From assembly GCA_963817075.1 (NCBI GenBank), contig CAWFMT010000009.1, forward strand, positions 620,001 through 684,000: a stretch of DNA of 64,000 nt. Direction: 5' to 3'. This DNA is from DASPKM01 sp963817075. Lineage in GTDB: Bacteria; Bacteroidota; Bacteroidia; Chitinophagales; Chitinophagaceae. Positions 27,311 through 35,084 of the stretch are shown piece after piece; position 1 is the first letter of the stretch; every line of letters starts with the position of its first letter. The notes beneath the pieces were generated by a model, which saw nothing but the letters and a program-made list of their open reading frames with translations, was not told the DNA's origin and ran no database searches. Made by a program: the position numbers and the translations under genes.

Positions 27311-28243
27311 ATGACGTTTGATATTGTTACCATTACTCTTAACCCTGCTGTCGATAAGAATTTTTATGTTGAACGGCTGGTCCCAGACCATAAGTTGAGA
27401 ACTGCTAATCCAGATATTGATGCGGGCGGAGGCGGAATAAATGTTTCTAAAGGCATCAAGCGATTGGGAGGAAATTCACTCGCTGTTTTCCCCGCAGGTG
27501 GTTCAAATGGAAAGCGGATAATAAAATTATTGGGCGATGAAGGAATTGAATGCTCGCCCATCGCGATAGAACAAGAAACGCGCGAGAGCCTGATGATCAC
27601 TGAATCTACAACAAACAAGCAATTCAGAATTGTTGCGGAGGGTCCAACACTTAGCAATAAAGAGGTTGAGCAAGTCCTTGATGTTATTAAGAAAATATCA
27701 CCGAAGTATATAGTTGCAAGTGGAAGTCTTGGGAAAGGACTTGAAGAGGATGTATATGCAAGATTCGCGAAGCTTGCAAAGGAAACAAACAGTAGGTTTA
27801 TACTTGATACTTCGGGTGATGCCTTAAAAGAAGCTGCAAATGAAGGCGTGTTTTTAGTAAAGCCAAATCTGAATGAACTTTCAAAACTGGCAGGAGTTGA
27901 AGAACTCGAACTGGACCTGGTAGATGAGGCAGCGATGGAGGTGATCGAAAAAGGAAATTGCGAAATAATTCTAGTCTCAATGGGAGCCAGCGGAGCCATC
28001 CTGGTGACTAAGAAAGGTTATAAGAGAATTCCCGCTCCAACAATCAAAAGAAAAAGTACAGTGGGAGCAGGAGATAGTGTGGTAGCGGGGATGATCTGGG
28101 CTTTGCAAAATGGTGATTCAATTGAAGAAGCTGCGTATTGGGGTGTTGCCTGCGGCACGGCTGCAACTATGAATGAAGGGACCCAATTATTTAGAAAAGA
28201 AGATGCCAGCAAATTATATAACTGGATAAAATCAAAAGTCTGA
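27311..28243 (+). CDS. PfkB-family sugar kinase (1-phosphofructokinase/6-phosphofructokinase II-like)
   Basis: The 310-residue protein has the length and motifs of the PfkB/FruK/LacC branch: TLNPAVDKNFYVE (about 8-20), DAGGGGINVSKGIKRLGG, PNLNELSKLAG, VSMGASGAIL and the catalytic GAGDSVVAGM (Asp255). In this branch substrates are fructose-6-phosphate, fructose-1-phosphate or tagatose-6-phosphate. Without a PTS gene nearby I cannot choose; the GGGGINVSK and TLNPA pattern is closest to E. coli PfkB and FruK. I chose the ATG at 27311 over a TTG at 27272, as the extra residues do not match. It may share a transcript with the propeller gene before it. Confidence 0.88.
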   Translation: MTFDIVTITLNPAVDKNFYVERLVPDHKLRTANPDIDAGGGGINVSKGIKRLGGNSLAVFPAGGSNGKRIIKLLGDEGIECSPIAIEQETRESLMITESTTNKQFRIVAEGPTLSNKEVEQVLDVIKKISPKYIVASGSLGKGLEEDVYARFAKLAKETNSRFILDTSGDALKEAANEGVFLVKPNLNELSKLAGVEELELDLVDEAAMEVIEKGNCEIILVSMGASGAILVTKKGYKRIPAPTIKRKSTVGAGDSVVAGMIWALQNGDSIEEAAYWGVACGTAATMNEGTQLFRKEDASKLYNWIKSKV

Positions 28244-28300
28244 TCTGGAATTTGCAACTTAGATTTAGGTCACAGGAAAACAACAACTAAAACCCCAACC

Positions 28301-28771
28301 ATGGACAACGCGATATTATACCTCCACAACATCTTAAGATGGGTCATACTGATTTTCCTGGTCATAGGTATCGTGAAAAGTTTTGTTGGCATGACCTCTA
28401 ATAAGCCATTTACATCTGGCGACAAAAAGATCGGGTTGTTCTTAATGATCGGTGCCCACCTGAACTTGTTGTTAGGGTTATACCTCTGGTTGGCGGGTAG
28501 ATATGGTGCGCTTACAACAACACTTCCTGAAGGTACCAGCCTGATGAAGGATGTATTCCATAGGTTTTACTGGATTGAACACCCGCTCGGAATGATCGTT
28601 GCTATTATTTTGATAACAATTGGGAGAGGGCAATCTAAAAAGAACATCCTTGATGTGGTAAAACACAAACGCAGCTTCTGGTATTTTCTCATTGCCCTTA
28701 TTATCATCATCGCAACAACTCCATGGCCTTTCCGGGCAGATATAGGAAGGGGATGGTTGCCGGGGACGTAG
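28301..28771 (+). CDS. Four-helix membrane protein, cytochrome b-like
   Basis: The 156-residue protein has four predicted membrane helices: about 10-28 (LRWVILIFLVIGIVKSF), 45-66 (GLFLMIGAHLNLLLGLYLW), 94-112 (LGMIVAIILITIG) and 127-145 (FWYFLIALIIIIATTPWP). Histidines at about 9, 52, 87 and 94, several of them conserved in helices, are compatible with heme binding; homologues in Bacteroidota are often named cytochrome B, but this is not proven. It is probably monocistronic and ends against a gap of repeats. Start ATG at 28301 is clear. Confidence 0.75.
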   Translation: MDNAILYLHNILRWVILIFLVIGIVKSFVGMTSNKPFTSGDKKIGLFLMIGAHLNLLLGLYLWLAGRYGALTTTLPEGTSLMKDVFHRFYWIEHPLGMIVAIILITIGRGQSKKNILDVVKHKRSFWYFLIALIIIIATTPWPFRADIGRGWLPGT

Positions 28772-28977
28772 ATTTCCCAATCCTAAGCGAAGGGAAGAAA
28801 CCAATAGAGAATTTTGAAATTTTGAAATTGGGAAATTTTGAAATTGTCATACTCCATATTTGAGGATTTCATAACAAGTGAAATTAGACCCAATTCCTAT
28901 TCTTCAAAAGACACCAAATTTCCCAATTTCCCAATCCTGAGCGAAGCGAAGAAACCAAATTCCAAAATATCATGGAC
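28772..28977. repeat. Intergenic palindrome with second copy of the 54-bp element
   Basis: The gap between convergent genes has TTTCCCAATCCTAAGCGAAG (28776 on), a run of TTTTGAAATTTTGAAATTGG words at about 28810-28845, and from 28919 to 28972 a 54-bp stretch identical to 19830-19883. The 54-bp copy ends 5 bp from the stop codon of the gene at 28978. Confidence 0.8.
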
Positions 28978-29493
28978 TCACATCCGTTGATAATAAATTT
29001 TAAATCTCAACTCCCAGGTTTTGCCCTGGTCATAAGACTTTTGGCTGATGCGCATTACTTTATTCTGATCAACAGGGATCCATCCCTGGCGGGATAAGTA
29101 TTTATCGCCTTTTATATCAAACTCTTTATAGAAATACCAATGGTTGTCAACCTTTTTCCCATCCCAGACCTGGAAGAGGCCATTTTCACTTATCCATACA
29201 TACATCCATTTCTCATTTGTTTTGTCCCAGGCCCGCAAAGCGGAAGCTTTCAATGCATTTTTTCCTGATAAGGAATACCATGCTTCTGACCAGGCAGCAT
29301 TATGCACACTTTTACTGATTTTGAAACTCGTGGCATTGGAGTCGATGGAACCATCTTCTTTTAATGCAATCCAATTGCCCTCCCAGAAATCATAATACTT
29401 TGCTTCCCCGGAAGGTTTAAATGGATCCATATCCTGACCGAGTACGGAGCTGCCCAGCAGGGTAAATAACAACAGAGCAAATAATATTTTCAT
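28978..29493 (-). CDS. Secreted protein of unknown function (FWEGNW type)
   Basis: I start at the ATG at 29493, where MKILFALLLFTLLGSSVLGQ gives a good signal peptide; the longer frame to 29547 runs into the preceding gene. The mature 150 residues are beta-rich with regular aromatic residues: YYDFWEGNWIALKEDG, AWSEAWYSLSG, WMYVWISENGLFQVWDGKK, HWYFYKEFD. The FWxGNW start resembles DUF1579-like and calycin-like beta-barrel proteins, a comparison I offer only as a hint. It begins 4 bp after the stop of the lumazine-binding-like gene, so they form one operon. Confidence 0.75.
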   Translation of the reverse strand: MKILFALLLFTLLGSSVLGQDMDPFKPSGEAKYYDFWEGNWIALKEDGSIDSNATSFKISKSVHNAAWSEAWYSLSGKNALKASALRAWDKTNEKWMYVWISENGLFQVWDGKKVDNHWYFYKEFDIKGDKYLSRQGWIPVDQNKVMRISQKSYDQGKTWELRFKIYYQRM

Positions 29494-29497
29494 AGGC

Positions 29498-29908
29498 TTA
29501 TTTATCCTGACGACTAAAGATCTTACTGACAATCTTCCATTCTCCATTGATCTTCAGAAGATTCATATAATCAAAAAGGATAGCTTTATCAGTTTCAATC
29601 CTGATCTTAGCCAGGGCGGCATTTCCTTCAAGGTTCATTGATACGATTTCAATTTTTCTTTCGATTTTACTGGTATTTGATTTCACTCTTGCGATGAATT
29701 CTGCGATAGGGACATCCTTGAAATCCTTGGTTTGAGCATCTATATATTTCATTGTAGCTGATGGATGAAAAGCACGCTCCACGCGATCTCCCTGCCCGCT
29801 CATATAATTCTCCAGACAAGCGCGAACTGCCTGCTCATCTGACTGAGCAAATGAAATTCCTATTGAAAAGACCAACACAAAAAGAGTCAAAATGAATTTG
29901 GAAAGCAT
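29498..29908 (-). CDS. Secreted NTF2-like protein (putative lumazine-binding family)
   Basis: The 136-residue protein starts with a signal peptide (MLSKFILTLFVLVFSIGISFAQ) and then has the cone-like NTF2 fold seen in Lumazine_bd_2 proteins: AVRACLENYMSGQGDRVERAFHPSATMKYID, VPIAEFIARV, and the strand pair NAALAKIRIETDKAILFDYMNLLKINGEWKIVSKIFS. Ligand binding is unproven for this family. It is immediately followed by the FWEGNW-type secreted protein, and both are exported, which suggests a common process. Confidence 0.82.
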   Translation of the reverse strand: MLSKFILTLFVLVFSIGISFAQSDEQAVRACLENYMSGQGDRVERAFHPSATMKYIDAQTKDFKDVPIAEFIARVKSNTSKIERKIEIVSMNLEGNAALAKIRIETDKAILFDYMNLLKINGEWKIVSKIFSRQDK

Positions 29909-30002
29909 AAAAGTTTTTTTTGTTTGGAATAGACTGATTCTTAAAGCTGAATTTCCAAATTATTTTGAGTGTGGAAAAAGGGAAAATGATGAGTGGAAAC
30001 CT

Positions 30003-30074
30003 TAACCGCAAAGAAACAAAGGCGCAAAGGAACGCCAAGACAACCTTGCGAAACCTTGCGCCCGGGCGGTTAAA
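30003..30074. repeat. Full REP-like palindrome, TTAACCGC/GCGGTTAA family
   Basis: Left arm TTAACCGCAAAGaaacAAAG and right arm CCTTGCGcccggGCGGTTAA around a short centre. It sits downstream of a small hypothetical gene and upstream of the NTF2-like gene, both on the minus strand. Confidence 0.85.
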
Positions 30075-30083
30075 TAATAATCC

Positions 30084-30299
30084 CTAAACCACGTACCATT
30101 TGCCATCCTGATCCTTTGCATAGGAGAGACCATTGCTCATCTCGTGTATTTCGATGCCAGCTGAATTATGAAGTATTTTTTTCTCATAAACGCGAACGCC
30201 ATTATTTTCTCTGGTTAGGTATACAATTAGAGCATTTAAGGTAGGAGCAACCTCATGCAACCACTGATCATCACTTTCTTTAACAAATGCCTGGCTCAT
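30084..30299 (-). CDS. Small conserved-type cytoplasmic protein
   Basis: This 71-residue protein has no signal or membrane segment. It reads as a helix-rich N terminus (QWLHEVAPTLNALIVYLTREN) followed by short beta strands with VRVYEKKILHNSAGIEIHEMSNGLSYAKDQDGKWYVV. I do not recognise a family, but the compact hydrophobic pattern looks like a folded protein rather than a spurious frame. It is divergent from the metallophosphoesterase gene (66 bp gap), which could point to co-regulation. Confidence 0.65.
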   Translation of the reverse strand: MSQAFVKESDDQWLHEVAPTLNALIVYLTRENNGVRVYEKKILHNSAGIEIHEMSNGLSYAKDQDGKWYVV

Positions 30300-30365
30300 A
30301 TGATTTGCTTTGAAAAATATCTGAAAATATTATGCCCCAACCGGTAATATTGTACGATACAAATT

Positions 30366-30878
30366 ATGACCAGAATAGGTTTAATATCTGATACTCATGG
30401 ATACCTGGACCAACAGGTTTTCAAATACTTTGAAGAATGTAACGAGATCTGGCATGCGGGGGATTTTGGGAATATCTCGATCGCAGAGCAAATCAAGGAA
30501 AGAACCCAAAAACCCTTAAAAGGAGTTTATGGAAATATTGACGGTAATGACATCAGAAGTGTATATCCCGATGAACTGCATTTCACCGTTGAAGAAGTTC
30601 GTGTTTTTATGATCCATATAGGTGGTCACCCTTCAAAATATGCACCGGGAATCAAAAAGGAGATTATTGAACATCAGTCAGGGTTATTCATATGTGGGCA
30701 CTCTCATATTCTGAAAATTATTTATGACGAAAAAGTTAACTGCCTCCATATTAATCCGGGTGCTGCTGGAAATCAGGGTTGGCATAAGGTGAGAACTATT
30801 GTAAGATTCTCGATTGATAAGGATAAGATGAAGGATTGTGAGGTTATTGAACTAGGATCGCGGTCGTTGGTTCGTTGA
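30366..30878 (+). CDS. YfcE/MJ0936-family metallophosphoesterase
   Basis: The 170-residue protein has the calcineurin-like motif set in order: GLISDTHGYLD (4-14, Asp and His ligands), EIWHAGDFG (Asp ligand), VYGNIDGND (the Asn), MIHIGGHP in place of the usual xxHGH, and CGHSH (about 115-119). It should hydrolyse phosphodiesters with two bound divalent metals; family members act on cyclic nucleotides or model phosphodiesters in vitro, and the natural substrate is unknown. The MIHIGGHP departure at the HGH site (three residues apart in place of one) is worth noting. It is probably transcribed alone. Confidence 0.9.
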   Translation: MTRIGLISDTHGYLDQQVFKYFEECNEIWHAGDFGNISIAEQIKERTQKPLKGVYGNIDGNDIRSVYPDELHFTVEEVRVFMIHIGGHPSKYAPGIKKEIIEHQSGLFICGHSHILKIIYDEKVNCLHINPGAAGNQGWHKVRTIVRFSIDKDKMKDCEVIELGSRSLVR

Positions 30879-31129
30879 GCGATGTTCGATGATCGTTGGT
30901 CGAAGGATGTCCGTTGTGGGTGGTGAGTGAATTGTATGTAGAAGGTTTCTCACAAAGAGAGTAAAGTATTGCAGCTATTTGCGCCTTTGCAAAATTTGCG
31001 TCTTTGCGTGAAATATCTCAATTCAGAAATCGTAATTATAAAACCACTTATAGCCTAATTCCCAATTACTAATCATAAATTCACATTGTACAAGTCAACA
31101 ACTCATCCATTCAACCATTCAACAACTCA
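30879..31129. repeat. Intergenic region with several word-repeat fragments
   Basis: This gap between convergent genes begins with GATGTTCGATGATCGTTGGT-like words, contains a piece related to the CGCAAAG family (cgccTTTGCAAAatTTGCGTCTTTGCGTGAAAT at about 30975-31013), and ends with CAACAACTCATCC words. No coding region seen. Confidence 0.55.
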
Positions 31130-31669
31130 TCACCTCTTTCTCTCAACAATTTCCATCGCAATTTTCCTCAATTCTGGATTTCCCTTATCCATTTTTCTGA
31201 TGAGCGTTTTACATTCTGAATAATATCGCTCTGCAAAATCCGGATCTTCTATTGCGATTTCAGGACAATTATCAATGATATCAGCATACTTGATGGTTTG
31301 CGCATCTGCAGATGCTTTCGACAGTCGATCTGCCTCCTTTTCCTTTCTCTTTCTTCGATTCCATGATGAGTATTTATCCTTTGTATAAATATCCGTCAAT
31401 TCAACTACCAACTCAACTGTGCGCTGAGCTTTTTCATCATCCATTAATTGAGATAGAAATTCTCTTATTTCCTGGCCCGAAACAGGAGTGTCTTCCAAAA
31501 CATCATGAAGAAGGGCAGCGGCGAGAACCTCGATTTTATCTGAATATTTCTCTACAGTCTTCATCACTCTTTCGGGATGCACGATATATCGATGATCAGA
31601 ATATTTCCGCATTTGCTCTCCATGCGACTGATCTGCAAAATCCCGGATTTTTTGAAGAATAGTATCCAT
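31130..31669 (-). CDS. HD domain phosphohydrolase, RelA/SpoT HD-like
   Basis: I take the ATG at 31669; the in-frame start at 31690 lies inside the upstream terminator. The 179-residue protein carries the HD metal site: RYIVHPERVMKTV (first His), AALLHDVLEDTPV (HD pair) and a later Asp in KYADIIDNC (about 130-138). The overall pattern is that of the stand-alone (p)ppGpp hydrolases (Mesh1-like) and short SpoT HD domains, with no synthetase domain. Hydrolysis of (p)ppGpp or another nucleotide is an inference. It starts immediately after a terminator, so either read-through or a promoter inside the upstream gene must drive it. Confidence 0.87.
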   Translation of the reverse strand: MDTILQKIRDFADQSHGEQMRKYSDHRYIVHPERVMKTVEKYSDKIEVLAAALLHDVLEDTPVSGQEIREFLSQLMDDEKAQRTVELVVELTDIYTKDKYSSWNRRKRKEKEADRLSKASADAQTIKYADIIDNCPEIAIEDPDFAERYYSECKTLIRKMDKGNPELRKIAMEIVERKR

Positions 31670-31696
31670 AAAAAAAGGCCCGGTCTTCACCGGGCC
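31670..31696 (-). terminator. Intrinsic terminator after the PepSY-like gene
   Basis: On the minus strand a perfect stem GGCCCGGT-gaag-ACCGGGCC (31677-31696) is followed directly by seven U residues (31670-31676) and then the ATG of the HD gene. It is the strongest GC-rich terminator in the window. Confidence 0.92.
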
Positions 31697-31710
31697 GAGG
31701 ATATTAGAAA

Positions 31711-32763
31711 TTAATATTCATATGGTTCTGAAGTGTCATCACTATTGTCTGACTGAAGATCTCCATCATCTCTTCTCAACCTGCTATCTGTGCTATTATT
31801 GATCATTTCAGTATTAGCACTATTTTCTTCCTCTGTTTGCTGATCCTGATTTCTGCTATCATAAATTGTATCATCAGTTGTCAAACTGCTATTGTCAGGA
31901 TTCACATTTTCAGAGATTTCCAATTCTGTACTCATCGTTGCTGTGGATGTTTCTTCCTCCATGGTGTTGCTTGTATTTAAGGACTCATCGTCCATATCCT
32001 TATTCAGGCCGCTATTTGAGGCTATTGCTTCAGAATTCTCTGACCTATATGGTGAGGCTGCTGTTGTTCCATCTTCTTTCATCCATTCTGTTTTAGACAC
32101 ACCATTTTCGATGACTGTTACATTATACACATCCGCTCCTTCAGTACCCTTTGATCTGGCAATGGCATAAACATTCACTCCATACATATTGATCGCCTTA
32201 CTAATGATCTCTTCTGGTACATAGGTTCTTAAAATAGGAGAACTAACAGAAGTCATTGCCTTTCCATCCTCACGATAAGAAGCTTGCATGATCTTTCCAT
32301 TCTCAACATACTTTGCGCGATACCAATCCCCAGACTGTTGCCAGGTTACGTTCGCGGCAGTAGGATAAGCTTTCTGAAAATTACCTTGTACACTTGACGG
32401 AACTGACACCATATAAACACTTGTACTGATATTATTATTACTGGTCACCACGCCGGTTCCTGACTGTATGTTATTCATGTTACTGTCATGGACAGTATTG
32501 GTATTTAGACTGCCATTGACTGTTGTATTCATATTAGTGACCTTATTCGCTTCATTTGTATTCACCGTCTGACTGTTAGCATTCAAGGCGTTGTTATTAG
32601 TCACATTGCTTGGATTGCTATTGACCGGACTATTGGTTGTTGAACCAGGTGGGTTCAATGTATTATTCTTATTTGCATTTGGATTGCCTGTAGATGATGG
32701 TTGCTGCGCCATCACTGCACATGCACCTCCGAGTAAAAGAAAAGAAAAAATCGTCTTTTTCAT
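31711..32763 (-). CDS. Secreted PepSY-like protein flanked by low-complexity segments
   Basis: The 350-residue protein begins with a signal peptide (MKKTIFSFLLLGGACAVMAQ) and a 90-residue Asn/Thr/Ser-rich segment (SNPSNVTNNNALNANSQ and similar). In the middle (about 115-235) lie two tandem beta-lactamase-inhibitor/PepSY-like units: VQGNFQKAYPTAANVTWQQSGDWYRAKY and ISKAINMYGVNVYAIARSKGTEGADVYNVTV, followed by KTEWMKEDGT. The last 110 residues are acidic and disordered (EEETSTATMS, DDTIYDSRNQDQQ, ending SDDTSEPYEY). PepSY-like domains are thought to bind or inhibit other exported proteins. It is ended by a strong terminator. Confidence 0.78.
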   Translation of the reverse strand: MKKTIFSFLLLGGACAVMAQQPSSTGNPNANKNNTLNPPGSTTNSPVNSNPSNVTNNNALNANSQTVNTNEANKVTNMNTTVNGSLNTNTVHDSNMNNIQSGTGVVTSNNNISTSVYMVSVPSSVQGNFQKAYPTAANVTWQQSGDWYRAKYVENGKIMQASYREDGKAMTSVSSPILRTYVPEEIISKAINMYGVNVYAIARSKGTEGADVYNVTVIENGVSKTEWMKEDGTTAASPYRSENSEAIASNSGLNKDMDDESLNTSNTMEEETSTATMSTELEISENVNPDNSSLTTDDTIYDSRNQDQQTEEENSANTEMINNSTDSRLRRDDGDLQSDNSDDTSEPYEY

Positions 32764-33101
32764 ATTATATCCGTTTTAGTGATTGTATCATTTAGAACTG
32801 TGTATATGATCGCAATGATGATGCCCGGATCACCTTTTAAACTCACATATTTTTCCACCTTCACATTTAATGAGAAACCTGCGGTTCTTATTACCCGGTA
32901 ATGGGGAGAAATTGGTATAAATAGAGGCATATATTGCATTTTGAAATTCAATAAATGCTTAAAAAAGCCCTGTTGAAAACTTCCTACATTTGGAATGTTC
33001 AAGGTTAGATTAACACGTAATGCCTGAGTCTGTTTAAATCTCAAATCAGAAAGTGATAAAATCATAATTGAAGGTCTAATTCAGAAATTTTAAAATTCGA
33101 T
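32764..33101. other. Divergent intergenic region, 338 bp
   Basis: The gap lies between the divergent PepSY-like and homogentisate dioxygenase genes. An exact -7 box TACATTTG occurs at 32985-32992 on the plus strand but has no clear -33 partner and would leave a 100-nt leader. A 101-codon minus-strand open frame covering most of it has no recognisable features. None of the repeat-word families common in other gaps is present. Confidence 0.4.
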
Positions 33102-34259
33102 ATGGCCCATTACCATACACTTGGAAAAATTCCACACAAGCGGCACACACAATTCAGAAAGCCTGATGGCAGTCTGTATTCAGAACAATTGTTTTCAACA
33201 GAGGGGTTTTCAAATGATTATTCACTACTATATCATTTATCTCCACCAACTCAGATTATAAAAACTGATAAGGCAATAAATCGCCAGCCCCAAATAGCTG
33301 ATGAAAAATTATTGAAGCATCGGAGTTTCGAAGGATTCAATCTTAAACCATCTAAAGAATTTTTAGAAGGCAGAACGCCGGTCCTGGTGAATAATGATTG
33401 TCATATTTCTTTGGCAGCTCCTCAAGAGAGCATGACTGACGAATTTTATAAAAACGCAGATGCAGATGAGGTAATCTTTGTGCATCAGGGAACTGGAATT
33501 CTGCATACCATGTACGGGGATTTGGCATTTGGTGAAGGCGATTATCTTGTAATACCGAGGGGTACTATTTATCAAATAGAATTTCATAAGACTACAAACA
33601 GACTTTTTATCGTGGAATCATTTAGTCCAGTAAGATTCCCTAAAAAGTACCTGAGTAAGTTTGGTCAGCTTTTGGAACATTCACCTTATTGTGAAAGGGA
33701 TATCAGGCCTCCCGGAAACTTGCAGACATATGATAGTAAAGGTGACTTCTTGATCAGAACAAAAAAGAAAGGGATGGAATATGGTATTCATTACCTCAAT
33801 CATCCATTTGATGTTGTTGGGTGGGATGGATGCTGTTACCCGTATGCGTTTTCCATCCACGATTTTGAACCGATAACTGGAAGAGTGCACCAACCTCCGC
33901 CTGTTCATCAGACATTTGAAGCAAACAATTTTGTGGTTTGTTCATTTTGTCCCAGGCTGTTTGATTATCATCCTCAAGCAATACCAGCTCCTTACAATCA
34001 CAGTAATATTGATAGTGATGAAGTGATCTATTATGTTGATGGAGATTTTATGAGCCGAAAAAATGTGACTAAGGGTATGATCACTCTTCATCCTGCTGGA
34101 ATTCCTCATGGTCCTCATCCCGGTGCAGTAGAAAAAAGCATTGGGGCAAAAGAAACCGGAGAGCTTGCAGTAATGGTTGATACTTTCCATCCTCTATTGC
34201 TTACTAAGCAGGCGCTGGATCTTGAGAACCCTGATTATGTGATGAGTTGGGCAGAGTAA
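33102..34259 (+). CDS. hmgA: Homogentisate 1,2-dioxygenase
   Basis: The 385-residue protein matches bacterial homogentisate dioxygenase: GKIPHKRHTQFRKPDGSLY near the start, the cupin segment GTGILHTMYGDLAFGEGDYLVIPRGT (about 130-155), PFDVVGWDGCCYPYAFSIHDFEPITGRVHQPPP, and the likely iron-binding elements AIPAPYNHSN-IDSDEVIYY (about 293-311) and HPAGIPHGPHPG (330-341). It opens the homogentisate ring to maleylacetoacetate in tyrosine and phenylalanine catabolism, in the cytoplasm. The family in Bacteroidota is shorter than the human enzyme (445 residues), as here. No maleylacetoacetate isomerase, fumarylacetoacetase or HPPD gene is adjacent. Confidence 0.95.
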   Translation: MAHYHTLGKIPHKRHTQFRKPDGSLYSEQLFSTEGFSNDYSLLYHLSPPTQIIKTDKAINRQPQIADEKLLKHRSFEGFNLKPSKEFLEGRTPVLVNNDCHISLAAPQESMTDEFYKNADADEVIFVHQGTGILHTMYGDLAFGEGDYLVIPRGTIYQIEFHKTTNRLFIVESFSPVRFPKKYLSKFGQLLEHSPYCERDIRPPGNLQTYDSKGDFLIRTKKKGMEYGIHYLNHPFDVVGWDGCCYPYAFSIHDFEPITGRVHQPPPVHQTFEANNFVVCSFCPRLFDYHPQAIPAPYNHSNIDSDEVIYYVDGDFMSRKNVTKGMITLHPAGIPHGPHPGAVEKSIGAKETGELAVMVDTFHPLLLTKQALDLENPDYVMSWAE

Positions 34260-34430
34260 TTTGAAAATTAGGGAATTTGAAAATTTGAAAATAGCAAGAC
34301 AATAGAAATCGATACTATAACTCGGGTTATTATTTGGGTAAAGTATTTTCTTCTGCTTTCATTTTCAAATTATCTAATTTTCAAATTTTCAAATTGTGAC
34401 TTATCTTGTTTCATCTAAAATTGCTTCCAT
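34260..34430. repeat. Intergenic palindrome of TCAAATTTTCAAA words
   Basis: Left arm AATTTGAAAATTtgaaaAT words from 34261, right arm ATTTTCAAATTATC and TTTTCAAATTTTCAAATT to about 34396. The same words make palindromes at 41803-41905 and 46029-46210. It separates two same-strand genes. Confidence 0.7.
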
Positions 34431-34832
34431 ATGATCCGATTTCAGGATGTACAAAATGGTAATATAGTTATGGCCGAATTTGATGGCCAATGGACTGAAG
34501 GAGAGGTAGCTGATCTCAACAAAGAAGACAAAGAAATCTGCGTACGGGCAAATGAAGTGGAATACTGGTTCAAACCAGAAGAATTGGCTGGAATAGCAAT
34601 TTCAGATCAGGAATTGCTGAAGCTCGGTTTCGAAAAAGAAGAAGATGGCCCCGTGAAATATAAAAAGGGTGCATTTCGGATCATGATTCCCAGGAAAGAT
34701 GATTTCCACGAGTTTGAAATGTGGTACCGGGAAGACCGTCGCCACCTCAAGGGTCCCATATATGTTCATCAGCTCCAGAATCATCATCTGGACATGACAA
34801 AGGTGGATTTAACTCGCTCACTCGCTGTATAA
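34431..34832 (+). CDS. Conserved-type protein of unknown function
   Basis: The 133-residue protein is cytoplasmic and mixes charged and aromatic residues: FQDVQNGNIVMAEFDGQWTEGEVADLNKEDKEICV at the start reads like a small SH3-like or tudor-like barrel, followed by VEYWFKPEELAGIAI. The second half has FEKEEDGPVKYKKGAFRIMIPRKD and a C-terminal VHQLQNHHLDMT. The order suggests a small adaptor protein. I cannot place it in a named family. It lies just before the infA ribosomal operon but is separated from it by 300 bp of repeats. Confidence 0.65.
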   Translation: MIRFQDVQNGNIVMAEFDGQWTEGEVADLNKEDKEICVRANEVEYWFKPEELAGIAISDQELLKLGFEKEEDGPVKYKKGAFRIMIPRKDDFHEFEMWYREDRRHLKGPIYVHQLQNHHLDMTKVDLTRSLAV

Positions 34833-35084
34833 CATCCTGTAATTTCTGATTTCTGATTTGGAGATTTTGAGATTTAAACCATCAATTCTCTAAATCCCTA
34901 CATCTCAAAATCAGAAATACCAGAGCCTTTTAAAGATGTGAATTATAAGCAGTTACATCGTTTTGATCCCTGATCTCAGGATTTTGAAATTTAGACCCTC
35001 AAATCTCAAAATCCCTAAATCTCAAAATTAGAAATAGCAAGGGTTTCAACTAAATATTGAGAAATCCTAAAAATCTCAGTTGGC
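34833..35084. repeat. Two tandem palindromes of CTCAAAATC words before infA
   Basis: Palindrome one (about 34844-34920) pairs TTTCTGATTTGGAGATTTTG with CATCTCAAAATCAGAAA. Palindrome two (about 34969-35036) pairs GATTTTGAAATTTAG with CTAAATCTCAAAATTAG. The units share words, suggesting one was copied from the other. The infA promoter follows. Confidence 0.7.

Noticed and set aside
27364..27999. 211-codon minus-strand frame opposite the PfkB kinase
   Set aside because: It is antisense to a complete, well-conserved kinase and is Ser/Thr/Phe-rich, as expected from the complement of a coding strand.
32985..32992. TACATTTG box upstream of hmgA
   Set aside because: The -7 match is exact but there is no -33 element at 19-21 bp, and the leader would exceed 100 nt; kept only as a note.
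32760..33065. 101-codon minus-strand open frame upstream of hmgA
   Set aside because: It overlaps the start of the PepSY-like gene, has no recognisable domain and covers the divergent promoter region; it is probably spurious.
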